This document shows, piece after piece, positions 23,255 to 34,493 of a DNA stretch of 64,000 bases. The notes beneath the pieces were generated by a model. It had not been told where the DNA came from. It searched no databases and saw only the letters and a list, made by a program, of their open reading frames with translations. Source of the DNA: Macrosoma leucophasiata (lineage: Eukaryota > Arthropoda > Insecta > Lepidoptera > Hedylidae). The position numbers and the translations under genes are program-made. Location: positions 15,392,001 to 15,456,000 of the forward strand of contig JAWQUS010000007.1 in NCBI GenBank assembly GCA_036365455.1, read 5' to 3'. Every line of letters begins with the position of its first letter. Position 1 is the first letter of the stretch.

Positions 23255-24226
23255 AGGTTGGGGAAAAAGTTTCTTCGCATTTTTTAAGATAATTCAAAAC
23301 ATTTTTTAATATTGTTTATTTAAATTTAACGTAAAGTATGTATGTACCATTTTGTTCGATAACCTTTTGCCATCTTGTAGGTAGGGACATGATCCCATTG
23401 CTATAAAAATTTTGGGACTTCTCATCAAAATACCGCGACAAGTGGATTTGGCAGTCCTCTCGTGATGTTAACTTAACATTGCATAAAGAATTCTGAAGAG
23501 ACCGAAACAGGTGGAAATCTGAAGGTGCAAGGTCAGGACTATACGGCGGACGCATTAACACCTCCCTGCCAAACTCTCTTAATTTTTGCTGAGTGGCTAT
23601 AGATGTGTAAGGTCTAGCGTTATCATGATGAAACACCACACCCCTTCTATTGATCAATTCCGGACGCTTTCTCTCAACTTCTTGCTTTAATCTCATCAGT
23701 GGTTCGCAGTAGAGTTCAGAATCGATAGTCCTGCCTGGTGGTAATAGCTCATAATGAATAATGCCCTTCCAATCCCACCACACACACAACATCACCTTAT
23801 TGCGAGTTAACCCGGGTTTCGCCACAGTCTGTGAAGCCTGACCGGCCTTTGACCACGACCTTTTTCGTCGTGTTCTTGTCGTACGTGATCCACTTTTCAT
23901 CACCAGTTATCAGCTTCTTCAAAAATGATTCGGTTTCATTACGTCGTAATAAAGAATCACAAAATTTTTTCGCGGCTTGCGTTGCATTTTAACCTTTTTT
24001 GTGGTAAAATTTTAAATTTTTCGAATTTCTTCATTAGATTCACTCATCTTGACAGTACGAAAAACAAATGAAAATCACACATTTGCCTAATTTGAATTTG
24101 GAATTATGTTCTTTAAAATTTTAACTTTAAATGATACCAAAACCAGCCAGATACAAATACTACAGCCAAAGAGATTTTACAAGTTCATACATACTATAAT
24201 GCGAAAAGAATTTTTCCCCAACCTAT
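23253..24226 (-). mobile_element. Mariner transposon, inactive
   Basis: Terminal inverted repeats of about 26 bp start AGGTTGGGGAAAAA: left 23,255-23,280, right 24,199-24,224, with a few mismatches. A TA at the right junction fits the mariner target site; the left one has decayed. Total length is about 0.97 kb, shorter than the usual 1.3 kb, because the N-terminal coding part is deleted. Confidence 0.92.
23316..24055 (-). pseudogene. Mariner transposase, frameshifted and truncated
   Basis: The main open part (23,316-23,903) encodes about 195 aa of the catalytic domain. It has HHDNARP at 23,619-23,630 (second Asp) and SPDLAPSDFHLF (third Asp, DD34D spacing). The first Asp lies in ITGDEKW at 23,887-23,910, in a different frame from KRSWSKAGQASQTVAKPGL, so a frameshift falls between them near 23,850-23,885. 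The start region reads MSESNEEIRKI and then hits a stop, and the paired helix-turn-helix DNA-binding region is mostly deleted. The protein is dead. Subfamily cannot be settled by eye. Confidence 0.92.
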
Positions 24227-24307
24227 TATATATACATACATATTATTTTTTAATGAAGGTTTACATACATTAAATCATGTTTATTTGTTTCTGACAAAAT
24301 TTTTTTA

Positions 24308-24490
24308 CTGCCTCTGTTGTTTAGTAATAGCATGCCATTACTGTTGCGCTGGGGTCCTGGGTTGATTCCCGGGTCAAAAGTTATGAGAGATTAATGTTTA
24401 TAATTTTTTGACACTGGTGCTGTTGGTTTTTTTTTATTTTCTAGATATTTTCCATTGCTCTCTGCCTACCCCGTAAGGGATTTGGCACGA
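24308..24490 (+). repeat. Degraded tRNA-derived SINE (second family)
   Basis: ACTGCCTCTGTTGTTTAGTA..GGTCCTGGGTTGATTCCCGG keeps the altered head. The tail CTCTGCCTACCCCGTAAGGG is retained. The body is shortened. Confidence 0.55.
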
Positions 24491-24609
24491 ATACAATACG
24501 CAGTGCTACCTACGGTGTTAGCATTTTCAGCACAATCGTGTTCCTATAACATTGTAATGTGTGGTCCCATATTTACTGTCACAAAGTAGAGTGTGCTCAT
24601 CAAAAAATA

Positions 24610-24817
24610 TTGCACATCAAGCCTATGAAAGAGACGATCGGCTAGTTTCGAATTCGTAGAGCGTTATCTCTGCTGCACACTGTCTACGTAAGCACTGATA
24701 GTCCGATATTGGTCAAAAATTGATCAAAATGGTAGACAAACGTAATATAGGTAAGGTGCGAAAAAGACAACGCTCTACAGACCCGAAATAGACCGAAGTC
24801 TCCTTACTATAGTGCAA
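24610..24817. mobile_element. Foldback MITE
   Basis: Ends TTGCAC and GTGCAA pair. Inside, GAGACGATCGGCTAGTTTCG pairs imperfectly with CGAAATAGACCGAAGTCTC, and GTAGAGCGTTATCTC with the opposite GACAACGCTCTAC. The result is a 0.2 kb hairpin. A second copy lies at 52,021-52,215. No coding capacity. Confidence 0.7.
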
Positions 24818-24834
24818 CTTGAGCTTTAAAAGTA

Positions 24835-25126
24835 ACTCTTATTTAATAAAAGTGGCAAACAAGCGTGCAATCCACATTGATGTTAAGTAATGACTTCAGC
24901 CTATAGACACCCACACTATGACCAGAGGTCAAAATGCAGATGCGCTGCCACTCCTGAGGCATTAGGTGTTATGCCTCTGTGCCGGAAATTACAGAGCCGT
25001 ACATTACCACCTGACCGGAACAAGATAGTGGCTGAACACTACCATTTAGCGGCAAGTATATTAGGTAATGCGGTGGGGCCTACGCCCACGAGCTCCGACA
25101 CTGGAGCTCTACCACCAATCTAACTT
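24835..25126 (-). repeat. GGTGGTAGAG-family SINE, near full length
   Basis: The minus-strand copy runs from the TTGGTGGTAGAGCTCCAG hairpin end at about 25,125 to TTTTATTAAAT at about 24,840. It contains a spurious 77-codon ORF, which is repeat sequence only. Confidence 0.85.
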
Positions 25127-25212
25127 ACATTCAGACCTCTGGTTTTCTGTTGATATCTATAGGCTGTAGTAATCTACCTGAACTGTCATCTATGTGAACT
25201 GCATACTTGTTT

Positions 25213-26550
25213 GCTATAATATGTACTCGTACATACATTTAAATCAAACGAATTAAATACGTACATATTACTGTAAGACGACAAGCTCTAACGTACTTCC
25301 ACATTTCGCTCGAATTATTAAGTTAAAAGGAACTCTTTACCAACATTCAACTGAAATTCGGATTGCATGAAATAACTCGTACTGCTCGGAATAATGGAAA
25401 CTAAACTTTACTTAGAACTCTTCAGAGTGCAATTAACTCCAAGTTGGTTTTCGCTGTTTTTCAACGTTTAATTCAGTTATAACCTAATGGTCTGACAAAT
25501 AGTTAAATCAATTACAACTGAGCAAATAAGAATTATGAAGCCTTTATGAAGTTTAAGATTTGACTTTATCAAATAATACCCTTTGATTATATACTCGTCT
25601 AGATGGAGCATCTAAGTTCATAAGCGTCCAAAAAAATATCAGTTAACTGTTGGCTCATAGCTTCGTTCCGCTCGCTCAGTACCGATACTGTCATTGTAAC
25701 GTAAACACGTCCACGTCTATGCTTTCATTATGATGATTTGCGCTATTAAAGTGTGGCGAAATTACAAAAGAAGAATGAAAAAATCTAAAAATATTTCTTA
25801 TTATCGGTAACTACACTTTCCATAGTCCTAAATGTATCCCAGAATTAAATCAACAATATTTAATTTTACGTCGCATTTGTACGGTTCATTGAACGCCATG
25901 TTTACTGTGTTGCCAGTTTTTGATTTAAAATCTTCCTAGAGAAATATGAAGTTACAAAATAAAATTTATATGAAATATGTTTAATATACCTATATTTATT
26001 TTAATAACTCCTAAAGGAAAAAGAGGGGTGTTTGACGTGTGTATCTGTTTGTGGATTTGTAAATTCCTAACTAGTGAATCAATTCCAAATTTTGATTTTG
26101 GTCTTGAAAAAATATTTATTTTTCTCCACGGTAAAAGTAATTTACACTAAGAACAAATAACTAACAACGAATAACATAAGCTTATACACGTAACAATATA
26201 AACAAAAAATAAAAATGTATAAAAACTAATAACTAAAGCTACTGTGAGACGACCCGACGAATATCGTTATATTATTATGTCACACATAGATTTAAGCTAA
26301 TTTTACCTATTTTTAGGGGAAAATGTCATAAGCAAGTAACATTTTCATCAGTCGAGTAGTGTGTGTAAAGCGAATAAAATATACATACTAGTATGTTACA
26401 CGCACACAAGGATTTTCGAATTGGGACATTGTTTTTGCAGCGTTTGTAAGGCGACGCTCCATCTAGACGTGTATATAATCAAAGATAATACCTATGTTTA
26501 ATGCATTGGAAGCTGGGCACGCTTTTAGTGTACGACGCAACATACGTTTT
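25213..26550. other. AT-rich stretch without recognised features
   Basis: No ORF of note, repeat match or RNA motif was found. A GCTTCGTTCCGCTCGCTCAG segment near 25,661 is the only GC-richer spot. Confidence 0.5.
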
Positions 26551-26763
26551 TTTTTAATGCGATGGAAGTGATAAACAAGCATGCAGTTCACATTGATGTT
26601 AAGTGATGACTGCTGCCTATAGACACCCACACAAAGATCATTACCGTACATACACCTGACCGAAACAGGATAGTGCTGAACACTACCATTTAGCGGCAAA
26701 TATATTAGGTAATGCGGTGGTACCTACGCCCTCGAGCTCCGTCACTGGATCTCTACCACCAGT
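26551..26763 (-). repeat. GGTGGTAGAG-family SINE with internal deletion
   Basis: Both ends are intact (CACTGGTGGTAGAGATCCAG on the minus strand; tail TTTTTTTTTAATGCG on the plus strand). About 80 bp is missing near 26,637. Confidence 0.8.
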
Positions 26764-27276
26764 GGAAGTCACACCCTAGCGCCCTCCCATCTTCCAGGCA
26801 CGGCGTGTTCTGCCGGCACTACTGCTGCATCAGCGGAGACCCTTAAGTGACGCAAATACCAAAGTCTTTTGAGATGACTACCTATTTGTGCCATTTGGGA
26901 TCGAAATGCTATGGAGCCCCAGTGCTCGCCTTCTACTTGAAGACATTGTGAAGCGTTTGGTCGACACTTCCCATGGCCAGAGGGCTGACCAATATTTTGG
27001 TCAGAGAATAAACATTGCCAATCAATGTGGCAATGCTACCAACCTGCTGGGAACTTTGCTGCAGTACGACGGCGATGAGGATTTTTTTAATGCAAGTACA
27101 TAACCGCTTTTAAACTGACATACTCGTATTAAACATTAGAAAAAATAAGTTTTATAAAAATAATGTTACTCTTCTTTTGATTTTATATTATATCTGTGGT
27201 ATGTCCATAGAAGAAACAAAATAATCTTTTATATAAGTACCGTGTTTAAAAATTGTAGTACTTACTTGTTGATATA

Positions 27277-27425
27277 TCTATACATATTACAAAACAAAGT
27301 CCCTCGCCGCGTCTGTCTGTCTGTCTGTTGGCGATAAACTCAAAGACCACTGCACGGATGCACCAATAGATAGTGATTCTTGAGGAAGGCTTGTGTATAT
27401 AATTGGTTAATGTCTTATTAGGATT
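27277..27425 (+). mobile_element. Helitron 5'-end fragment
   Basis: After an A it begins TCTATACATATTACAAAACA, followed by CCGCGTCTGTCTGTCTGTCTG and AAACTCAAAGACCACTGCACG. This resembles the 5' ends of lepidopteran Helitrons. No 3' CTAG end is present before the next SINE. Confidence 0.45.
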
Positions 27426-27429
27426 AATT

Positions 27430-27722
27430 GATTTTTTTTTTTATGTAATAAAAGTGGCAAACAAGCATGCAGTTCACATTGATGTTAAGTTATGACTGCA
27501 GCCTATAGACACCCACACAATGACCAGAGTTCAAATGCAGATGCGCTGCCACTCTTGAGGCATTAGGTGATATGCCTCTGTGCCTGAAATTACAGGGCCG
27601 TACATTACCACCTGACCGGAACACGATAGTTCTGAACACTACCATTTAGCGGCAAGTATATTAGGTAATGCGGTGGTGCCTACGCCCGCGAGCTCCGTCA
27701 CTGGAACTCTACCACCAGTAAA
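27430..27722 (-). repeat. GGTGGTAGAG-family SINE, full length
   Basis: From ACTGGTGGTAGAGTTCCAG at about 27,720 back to a poly(T) on the plus strand at 27,430-27,443, which is the poly(A) tail of a minus-strand insertion. It carries the full set of blocks with few changes. Confidence 0.88.
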
Positions 27723-28210
27723 ATATTATAACGATAAATATTGGAGGTGCAGGCACCTCACAAAATCAAAATCAACCCGCCTGCCTATTTTTTTCTCTTT
27801 GGTAGATATACAGTAAAATTCGCGATAAATACTGTATTAGTGTAAAAAAAAATATGTAGGGTCAGCTACTCAATTTATAAATCCATTAAAAATACGTTCC
27901 TACTGACTAGCCATAGATAAACATTTATATCGTAGCAGGTCTATAGCTCTGGATGTGTAGCCGTAGCCGGTTTATAGTAGACATGTCGTAGCCAATCAAA
28001 TATGGCTTGGTAATCATTTTTTTTTTTGTTTTTTTTAAATACATTTTTCTTTAACATTATTAGAGACATTTTTTACAGGTTTATTTATTTTGCTATTTAA
28101 TTTATTGTCTTTTTCCTAATGATAGTTCTACTTTCTATTAACAGTTTTATTTTGTGCAGACAGTTTACTTATACTTGATATTTATTCTATTCTTATAACT
28201 ATGATTTATA
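27723..28210. other. Unique AT-rich stretch
   Basis: Nothing recognised. A poly(T) run lies at 28,018-28,037. Confidence 0.45.
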
Positions 28211-28566
28211 ATAATGGCAACCCATTATACGTCCCACTGCTGGGCACGAGTCTCTCCCCTTTTTGAGGGGAGGTCTGGAGCTTATTCCACCACGCTGCTC
28301 CAATGCGGATTGGTGGAGGTGGGTGGGTTAGTGGCCAACCCGCTGTCGAATGTTTTCAAACCGCATAAGGCCTCCGACAAGGTTTAATGACTGCTACCCA
28401 TCGATAGCAACCGGGACCGACGGCTTAACGTGCCCTCCGAAGCACGGAAACGCGCATTTAACTTGCCACTAGCGGTCACCCATCACACTACCCGACCGCG
28501 CCCGTAGTGCTTAACCGAGTAGATCGCTTATGATCTACACCAGCCGCTGAGCCATGCGCGCTTCAA
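28211..28566 (-). repeat. 5S-rRNA-headed SINE (SINE3-like)
   Basis: On the minus strand the head has GCGCGCATGGCTCAGCGGC, then GGTTAAGCACTACGGGCGCG, then TGATGGGTGACC at 28,474-28,485. The last two resemble the 5S rRNA internal control region (box A with AAGCA, box C with TGGATGGGAGACC). The 3' part, GTCGGAGGCCTTATGCGG..GCCCAGCAGTGGGACGTATA, has the form of a LINE-derived tail. Length is about 350 bp with no ORF. The sequence is only partly 5S-like, so the head assignment is moderate. Confidence 0.6.
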
Positions 28567-29333
28567 CTATAACTTAACGAAGGGTAATCATTTTAGCACA
28601 CTGAGAATGGTTGTGTATATTCATCTACAATTAAAAAGTATAACGTAATATCTATATTTTATCAAAGGGGGAGGTATAAAGATATTCACATATTTTATGC
28701 ATATCAAACGAGGGTTACTGCTTTGATTTGACAGAAAATTCTTAACCGATAGACATTCAGGTTAACCCCTGTCCGTTAGTGGTCAGAATGGGTAAACCTT
28801 TAATTGCAATTTCCTGGAGATTTCTTCTCGGTATCTCGATATAACGTGTCGATGGCGAGTATCACTGAATTAAATTAATCGTTAAAACAAGTTAGATATT
28901 TTTGATTTTCAGAAGGTTTATTAATAATCATCTAACTACGATTCTGAAGTGCGCATTTTTGTATTTATCATCAATAATCCTCTTTTATCAATAATTGTGG
29001 ACCTGTACATAATTTACGTTGTAACGTTAATCATAATAGCAATTATAATCAAATAGTGGTTTTCAAGGCATCAATTTCATATGAAATGGCTCGTACACCT
29101 TACACAAATTGGGACTCATTAAATTTAATTGTAGACTGGTATAGTTAGTGTAGTTAAATTTTAATTAACACGCTTATAATTGTATGTATACACGCTGAAA
29201 TTGTGATGGTTGTTTACCCGCAGCAAAATAATTGTGTCTTGGTAGTACAATATTCTTTTTAATTATCTATGTTTGACCAAAGGTACGCATCTAAATTTTC
29301 TCTGAAAATGTATGAATAATCACTGTTATTTTG
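28567..29333. other. AT-rich stretch without recognised features
   Basis: No ORF or repeat match within the window was seen. Confidence 0.5.
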
Positions 29334-29577
29334 TTTTTATGTAAAGTAGGTGCCAAACAAGCATGCAGCTCACATTGATGTTAAGTGATGACTGCAGACT
29401 ATAGACGTCTACACAAAAACCTGAGGTCAAAATGCAGATTTTTTGCCACCCCTGAGACCTAAGTTGTTATGTCTCTGCGATAATTATTACGTGGTCATAC
29501 ATAACCATCTAACTGGAACACGATACTGCTGAACACTACTATTTAGCGGCAGATAGAGGTAATGTGGTGGTGCCGTG
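29334..29577 (-). repeat. GGTGGTAGAG-family SINE, 5' truncated
   Basis: Minus-strand copy with tail TTTTTATGTAAAG at about 29,334. It is cut before the GAGCTCC hairpin at GTGGTGCC and followed directly by another copy. Confidence 0.75.
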
Positions 29578-29585
29578 GTACGTGA

Positions 29586-29797
29586 TTTTTTTTTATGTAA
29601 TGGAATTGGCAAACAAGCATGCATTTCACATTGATATTAAGTAATGACTGCAGCCTATAGACACCCACACCAAGACCAAGGTCAATATGCAGATGCGTTA
29701 CCACTCCTGAGGTCTAAAGTGTTATGCTTCTGTGCCGGAAATTACAGAGCCGTACATTGCCACCTGACCGGAACAAGATAGTGCTGATATGTTCTTA
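29586..29797 (-). repeat. GGTGGTAGAG-family SINE, interrupted by Penelope-like element
   Basis: From the poly(T) at 29,586 to ACAAGATAGTGCTGA, where the Penelope terminus TATGTTCTTAGG begins. The rest of this copy is not found on the far side. Confidence 0.8.
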
Positions 29798-30545
29798 GGT
29801 TTTCGCGAGCTACACTCATTGAAATAAAACTATTTTTACGGATTTATCTCGCGTATATTAAACTAAAATGATTTTTAAAATCAACCCGACGTTTCGGTCG
29901 CTTTTCAGCTTCCGTGGTCCCGGGCAGACTGAGGTGACATTTGTCTGACAGAAGTTTGAAAAATTATATGTAGCTACCTCCATCGATTTCGTAAACGCCT
30001 TGCGTAGCGTTCAGGATTAACACAATAATTACTTATGGTATCTTGAGGTCTTGCAGACTGCTGCGGCTGGGATTTAATCTTGCTAAGTATGGGATCCCAT
30101 GATGTTGATAATCGCCATCCATCTTCTCTATTGAAATTTGGGTGTTTTTTAATTTCAATAGCCTCGCGTACCATTCGTGGAATGGGTTTGTGTTCTCTAG
30201 CGAGTATTTGAATTTTATCAAACCGGATGTAATGGTTCGGCTTATCCGCTATGTGTTCACAGACTGCAGACCTCCCTGTTCTTCGGTTTTTGACATCAGC
30301 AATGTGCTCTTTAACGCGGGTGGATACAGCTCTCTTCGTTTGACCAATATATGAGAGTCCACAATCACAATCTAATTTATAAATGCCAGAATTTTGTAAT
30401 GGAATATTACTTTTAATGGGTCTTAAATACTGATGAATCTTTTTATATGGTTTGAAAACTGTTTTAATGGAATTCTTTTTTAAAATGTTGCTGATTTTAT
30501 CTGTGACACCCTTAACGTTGCTGATTATAGCTATACTACCTTACG
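29798..30545 (-). mobile_element. Penelope-like element, 5' truncated
   Basis: The 3' UTR and terminus (29,798-29,973) match the copies at 19,489 and 58,731 almost base for base. Coding sequence continues to about 30,540, where homology to a reverse-transcriptase linker ends. This is the longest of the three copies. Confidence 0.9.
29974..30540 (-). pseudogene. Penelope-like retroelement ORF: linker plus GIY-YIG endonuclease
   Basis: Reading from 30,540 downward, KGVTDKISNILKKNSIKTVF is the segment between reverse transcriptase and nuclease. Then SGIYKLDCDCGLSYIGQTKR (30,335-30,390) gives the GIY and YIG motifs with the Cys pair typical of Penelope nucleases. RVKEHIADVKNRRTGRSAVC holds the conserved Arg and His of the fold, and REAIEIKKHPNFNREDGWRL the later conserved residues. 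The frame looks open from about 30,520 to 29,974, about 180 codons. Reverse transcriptase is absent, so the copy cannot act alone. Near-identity of three copies suggests recent activity in this lineage. Confidence 0.9.
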
Positions 30546-30900
30546 TTAAGGGTCTAGTGAAATATTGTTGTTTCTTTACCTTTTGAGTTAATAAACAAAC
30601 GTATTTTTTAAATTTTTCGTATACAATATTTTTTTTGTTGTTAAACTCATTCTTTTCTTTAATACTGCTGTAAGTACCTAGCGTTGGGACGTGATGACCC
30701 CACCACCCATTAGCGGAAGAATTCTTTAATGGAAGAAAATTCATAAGCTAGTGCAGTCACTGAACCGAACAATGGCGGTCAAACCATTCCAATCGGGCGA
30801 TAGAAAGTGCAATAACGCAAGATTGGCAGCAGCATCCTGCGATAAAAATACCGTCACTGCAATCGCCAATCCGCATGCCAAGCGTGGCGATTATGGCATA
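30546..30900. repeat. Dispersed retroelement-like repeat
   Basis: 30,683-30,845 matches 4,630-4,795 in the opposite orientation (CGTTGGGACGTGATGACCCC; GGTCAAACCATTCCAATCGG; CAGCAGCATCCTGCG). 30,860-30,885 matches 6,015-6,035 (CGCCAATCCGCATGCCAAG). These pieces define one repeat family of at least 0.25 kb. The 67-codon ORF at 30,541-30,744 is a by-product. Confidence 0.55.
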
Positions 30901-30901
30901 T

Positions 30902-31145
30902 TACTCGTGGTAGAGCTCCAGTGACGGAGGTCGCGGGCTCCACCGCATTACCTAATATACTTGCCCCTAAATGGTAGTGTTCAGCACTATCGTGTTTCGG
31001 TCGGTAGGTGGTAATGTTCGGCCCTGTAATTTCCGGCACAGAGGCATAACACCTTAGGTCTCAGAAGTGGTAACGCATCTGCATGCAACGCAACGCATTA
31101 CTGGTGCATTTTGACGTTGGTCTTTTTATGGAGGCTTTGGTCCAG
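30902..31145 (+). repeat. GGTGGTAGAG-family SINE with 3' rearrangement
   Basis: It starts CGTGGTAGAGCTCCAGTGAC and is collinear to GTAACGCATCTGCATGC. A CAACGCAACGCATTACTGG duplication follows, then TGCATTTTGACGTTGGTC. It is flanked by a LINE-tail fragment at 31,150-31,220. Confidence 0.75.
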
Positions 31146-31149
31146 AAGT

Positions 31150-31220
31150 GGACGTCTTTTCATCCGACAATGCATTGTCCTTGTAGACCAATTTGAAATA
31201 AATGATTAGAATTTTGAATT
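31150..31220 (+). repeat. LINE tail fragment
   Basis: GACAATGCATTGTCCTTGTAGACC..TTGAAATAAATGATTAGAA equals the tails at 15,490-15,545 and 36,370-36,420. Confidence 0.6.
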
Positions 31221-31695
31221 CTTTCTGCTGAAATTATGATGATGATGATAGCAGTGAACTTATTGTCCTGTCACAGGAAATCCATTAACATTTAACCGTG
31301 TATAAGATGTTCGTACACGCAATCTAAATAGTCAGTGGCGGAATATTCAAACGCTCCTACTAACTTGTTTAGCGGTCAACGAACTTAGTTCCTTTACAGA
31401 GTTAAAATCAAGTGATTGAAGTTAGGTCGAGGAGAGGCGATAGAACTTGCTGGAGTGGTTTGTATTGCTCATAGGTACATCATTCTGTTCGTACATTAAC
31501 AAGGTCTTTAAGGTATTTAGTATTAAAGATATTTATTTTGTCGTCTGTTTTGGATGTTCTTATTCTTTGTACAAATGAATGTTTGTCCGTATGTCCTTCA
31601 CTGATTTGTAAACTATGATGCACTTTAGCAAAGTGGTTGTGCATGAGCCCACGGTTTCTAAGATAGAACAACCAATTTTCGACAGATAGCGACAA
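31221..31695. other. Unique sequence
   Basis: Nothing recognised. A 71-codon minus-strand ORF (31,480-31,695) has no familiar domain. Confidence 0.4.
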
Positions 31696-31699
31696 TGCC

Positions 31700-32140
31700 T
31701 TTTTTTAGGGTTGCGTAACTAAAAGGTAAAAACGGGACTCTATTACTAAGCCTCCGCTGTCTGTCTGTCTGTCTGTCGCCACGATGTATCTCATGAACCG
31801 TGATAGCTAGAAAGCTGGAATTTTCACAAATTATGTATTTTTGTTACCGCTATAACAACAAATACTCAAAATAAAAAATGAAAATATTAAGGGGGTCATA
31901 CAAAAAACGTGTTTTTTTTCGTATTTTTGCTAAATGATTCCTTTTAAAATAATTAATAAGATAAAAATAAAGTAAACATTAAAAAGGTGGTTTCCATACA
32001 ACAAACGTAATTTTTAAGCAATTTTTTACTCTATGTTAATATATTATAAAGGTAGAAACTTTATAGATCATCATCATTTTCTTTTATAGATCATAGTACG
32101 GCACCCTTCGTGTGCGAGTCCGACTCGCACTTGGCCGCGT
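31700..32140 (+). repeat. Dispersed repeat with GTCT microsatellite
   Basis: From TTTTAGGGTTGCGTAAC and (GTCT)n at 31,756-31,777 to GTACGGCACCC..CCGACTCGCACTTGGCCG at about 32,135. Same architecture as 175-885. A further short piece is at 32,300-32,370. Confidence 0.5.
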
Positions 32141-32874
32141 TAGCGGCATAGCAAAGCGCGTACAGTACAGCAAATTTCAGGTAAAAAATACGTTTGTTTT
32201 GAATAATGCTATGTTCATCCTTAGCAGGCAAATGTAGATATGATCCGTATTGCCTAATGAAGCTATAATACTACTAGGAAATTCTGTCGAACCTGAATAG
32301 GGTTTCGTGCCTTGAAAAGAAAAATACGGAACTCTTATTAGCTTACTCATGTGTCTGTCCGTATATCTGTCTTTACTTCTGTTGCTATATTTTCATTTAA
32401 TCAGCTCTAATACATGCAGGCGCCCACAAACTCTATAATATCATCTACACCTTACAAAGGTCAATTTAAGATTGCTCTTTAAATAATAAGATCTGAAATA
32501 TTATTTCAATTTCATATCTAATAATCATACTGTGTAAATTATTAATGGGGCACTACACTAATTTGAATAAGATTAATATGATAACTTTAATAGGTAGGTA
32601 CATGTGTCCCGGAGTAGTATTCACCAAAACAAATACCCAAGAGTCCCCTTATATTTACTTCACATAATTCCGCACGAATTAGTGATTAAACACAAGAGTG
32701 GGTTATTGGGTTTAATGTCATTTATCCTGGAGCTCCGATGGAAATGCGCAGAAATTTAACAAAAAGATATAAATGACCAAGTCCATGTTCCGACCAAAAT
32801 AAAAAAGGTCAAGAGTGGTGCAGTTTTATCCTTATTTCCCTCACCCTAATTTGTAATTGAAGGTTTGACTATTA

Positions 32875-33160
32875 CGGTCCGTTCACACAGACCGGCTCGG
32901 AGAGCAGCATCACACAGACCGGGTGGTATACGCTTGGAATTGGCCGGAGCGTAGTCAACTATTTCACATAGACCGGTTGGAAAAGATCTAAAAGCGCAAT
33001 CGGAGCCGATTAGCTCATCTTATTATTTCACATGAAACTCGTTCAAGCATTCTTAATGACAAAAGAAGTGCACACACAAAAATAAACCTTAATAGGTTCA
33101 ATCAGTCAAAACTCTGTTTCCAATGTGACAAATAGGCTCTCCTCTCGTGTGAATGGACCC
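32875..33160. mobile_element. MITE with TTA target duplication (PIF/Harbinger-like)
   Basis: Terminal repeats CGGTCCGTTCACAC and, inverted, GGGTCCATTCACAC match 12 of 14. They are flanked by TTA at 32,872-32,874 and 33,161-33,163. Near the left end a TTCACACAGACCGG-type motif is iterated at about 32,883, 32,910 and 32,964, as subterminal transposase-binding repeats often are. Length 286 bp, no ORF. Superfamily is inferred from the 3-bp duplication. Confidence 0.8.
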
Positions 33161-33702
33161 TTAGTAGCTGTTACACAAAAAAGGTAAAGTTTATGGATGT
33201 TAAATAAGTTATTTTTAAGAATTGAATTTCTTATCTCTCTCGATCGTTTGTTACCAATTTATTGGAGTAAATTAAGAATTTGCATACTAACAATAACGAG
33301 TTATTTTAAGTTGAAAGCCGGATCCAGATGAAATCTGTTTAAATTAAATTTGTCTAAATATTTTATGTTCATTTGCCTTCTGACTAAATAATACGGAGCA
33401 AATAGTTCAATATAAACGTTGGTCGATTCGATCGAACATTGTTTACTTTGAGCGCGAGAGACAAAAGGTGATAGGTAACCTGCTAGCACTGAAATCAACT
33501 AATTAATTGAAGTCTAACAAATTTGTACATCTTTACTTTCATTTTGGGATCTCGAATACATTTAAAATTTAGGCAGATATAATACAAACTTGTACCTTTA
33601 TTAAATTTTCTAGTTTATTCAATTTTTTAATATGATACGGGATGGTACCTGTTTTTTATACATTCTGTGTTTGCATTCGTTACTACGTACAACTCGAAAT
33701 AG

Positions 33703-33771
33703 ATTATTATTCCCTTATTTATATCTTCAACAGGGTCACCCTGTTGAAGATATAAATAAGGGAATAATAAT
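33703..33771. repeat. Perfect 34-bp palindrome with 1-nt centre
   Basis: Arm 33,703-33,736 is the exact reverse complement of 33,738-33,771 around a single C. No mismatch in 34 pairs means either very recent origin or an assembly/sequencing fold-back artefact. No gene or target duplication was recognised beside it. Confidence 0.92.
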
Positions 33772-34490
33772 TTCATAAGCATAAATGGATGTCCGCGTCG
33801 TTGTCATCGTACTCCAATTCTTTTTATTGCTTTTTATAATATTTTGACAATGCGATACCTGGTTCTATTTTTGTCACTCTTGTTTAAAATTGATAGATGG
33901 TGGAAAGATGTGTGACTAGTTTAGACTTTGTCTCGTCCCGACATGTAGATAAGGCAATCAGAAGTACAGACCCGCTATATTTGTTTTATTTGCATTATTT
34001 TTTAAATTTGCCTATAGTTACTGTAAGTATAAACCTTAATAACAATAAATATATTTATTATTTTATTACCAAGAGATGTATGTAATTATATGAGACTAGT
34101 ATCACACATTTATTCAAAACAGTACAAGAATCATTTTGTAACACTAATTATAAGGGTAAAATTTATCTTCCTGATGACAATGGAGTTTCTGCTTACATTC
34201 TACGTAATTCACTCATAAAAGTTTCATCTATTTGAAAACGCTTATTTTGTTTTCCACACCTTCTACTTCCACTTACAGTGAATCCCAAATACACAAACTC
34301 GCTAACAAACTTTTAATCTTTAAGTTCAGCAGCTAGTAGAATTTGGCCAGTTCAACTAGGTGGTTAACTTTGGTTGTTGATCGAAACTATCTCACGTCCT
34401 GATAAGATAAAGGATAAACCGAAAGCAAAAATAATTTCAAACACAAGAGTAACTAGAGAAAATTTAAAAGTAATCGTGTATTTTACAAGT
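33772..34490. other. Unique AT-rich stretch
   Basis: Two ORFs of 62 and 66 codons show no recognisable domain; the second runs into the SINE at 34,494. Confidence 0.45.
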
Positions 34491-34493
34491 TTT

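Noticed and set aside
24890..25123. 77-codon ORF
   Set aside because: Lies wholly inside a SINE copy and has no counterpart frame in others.
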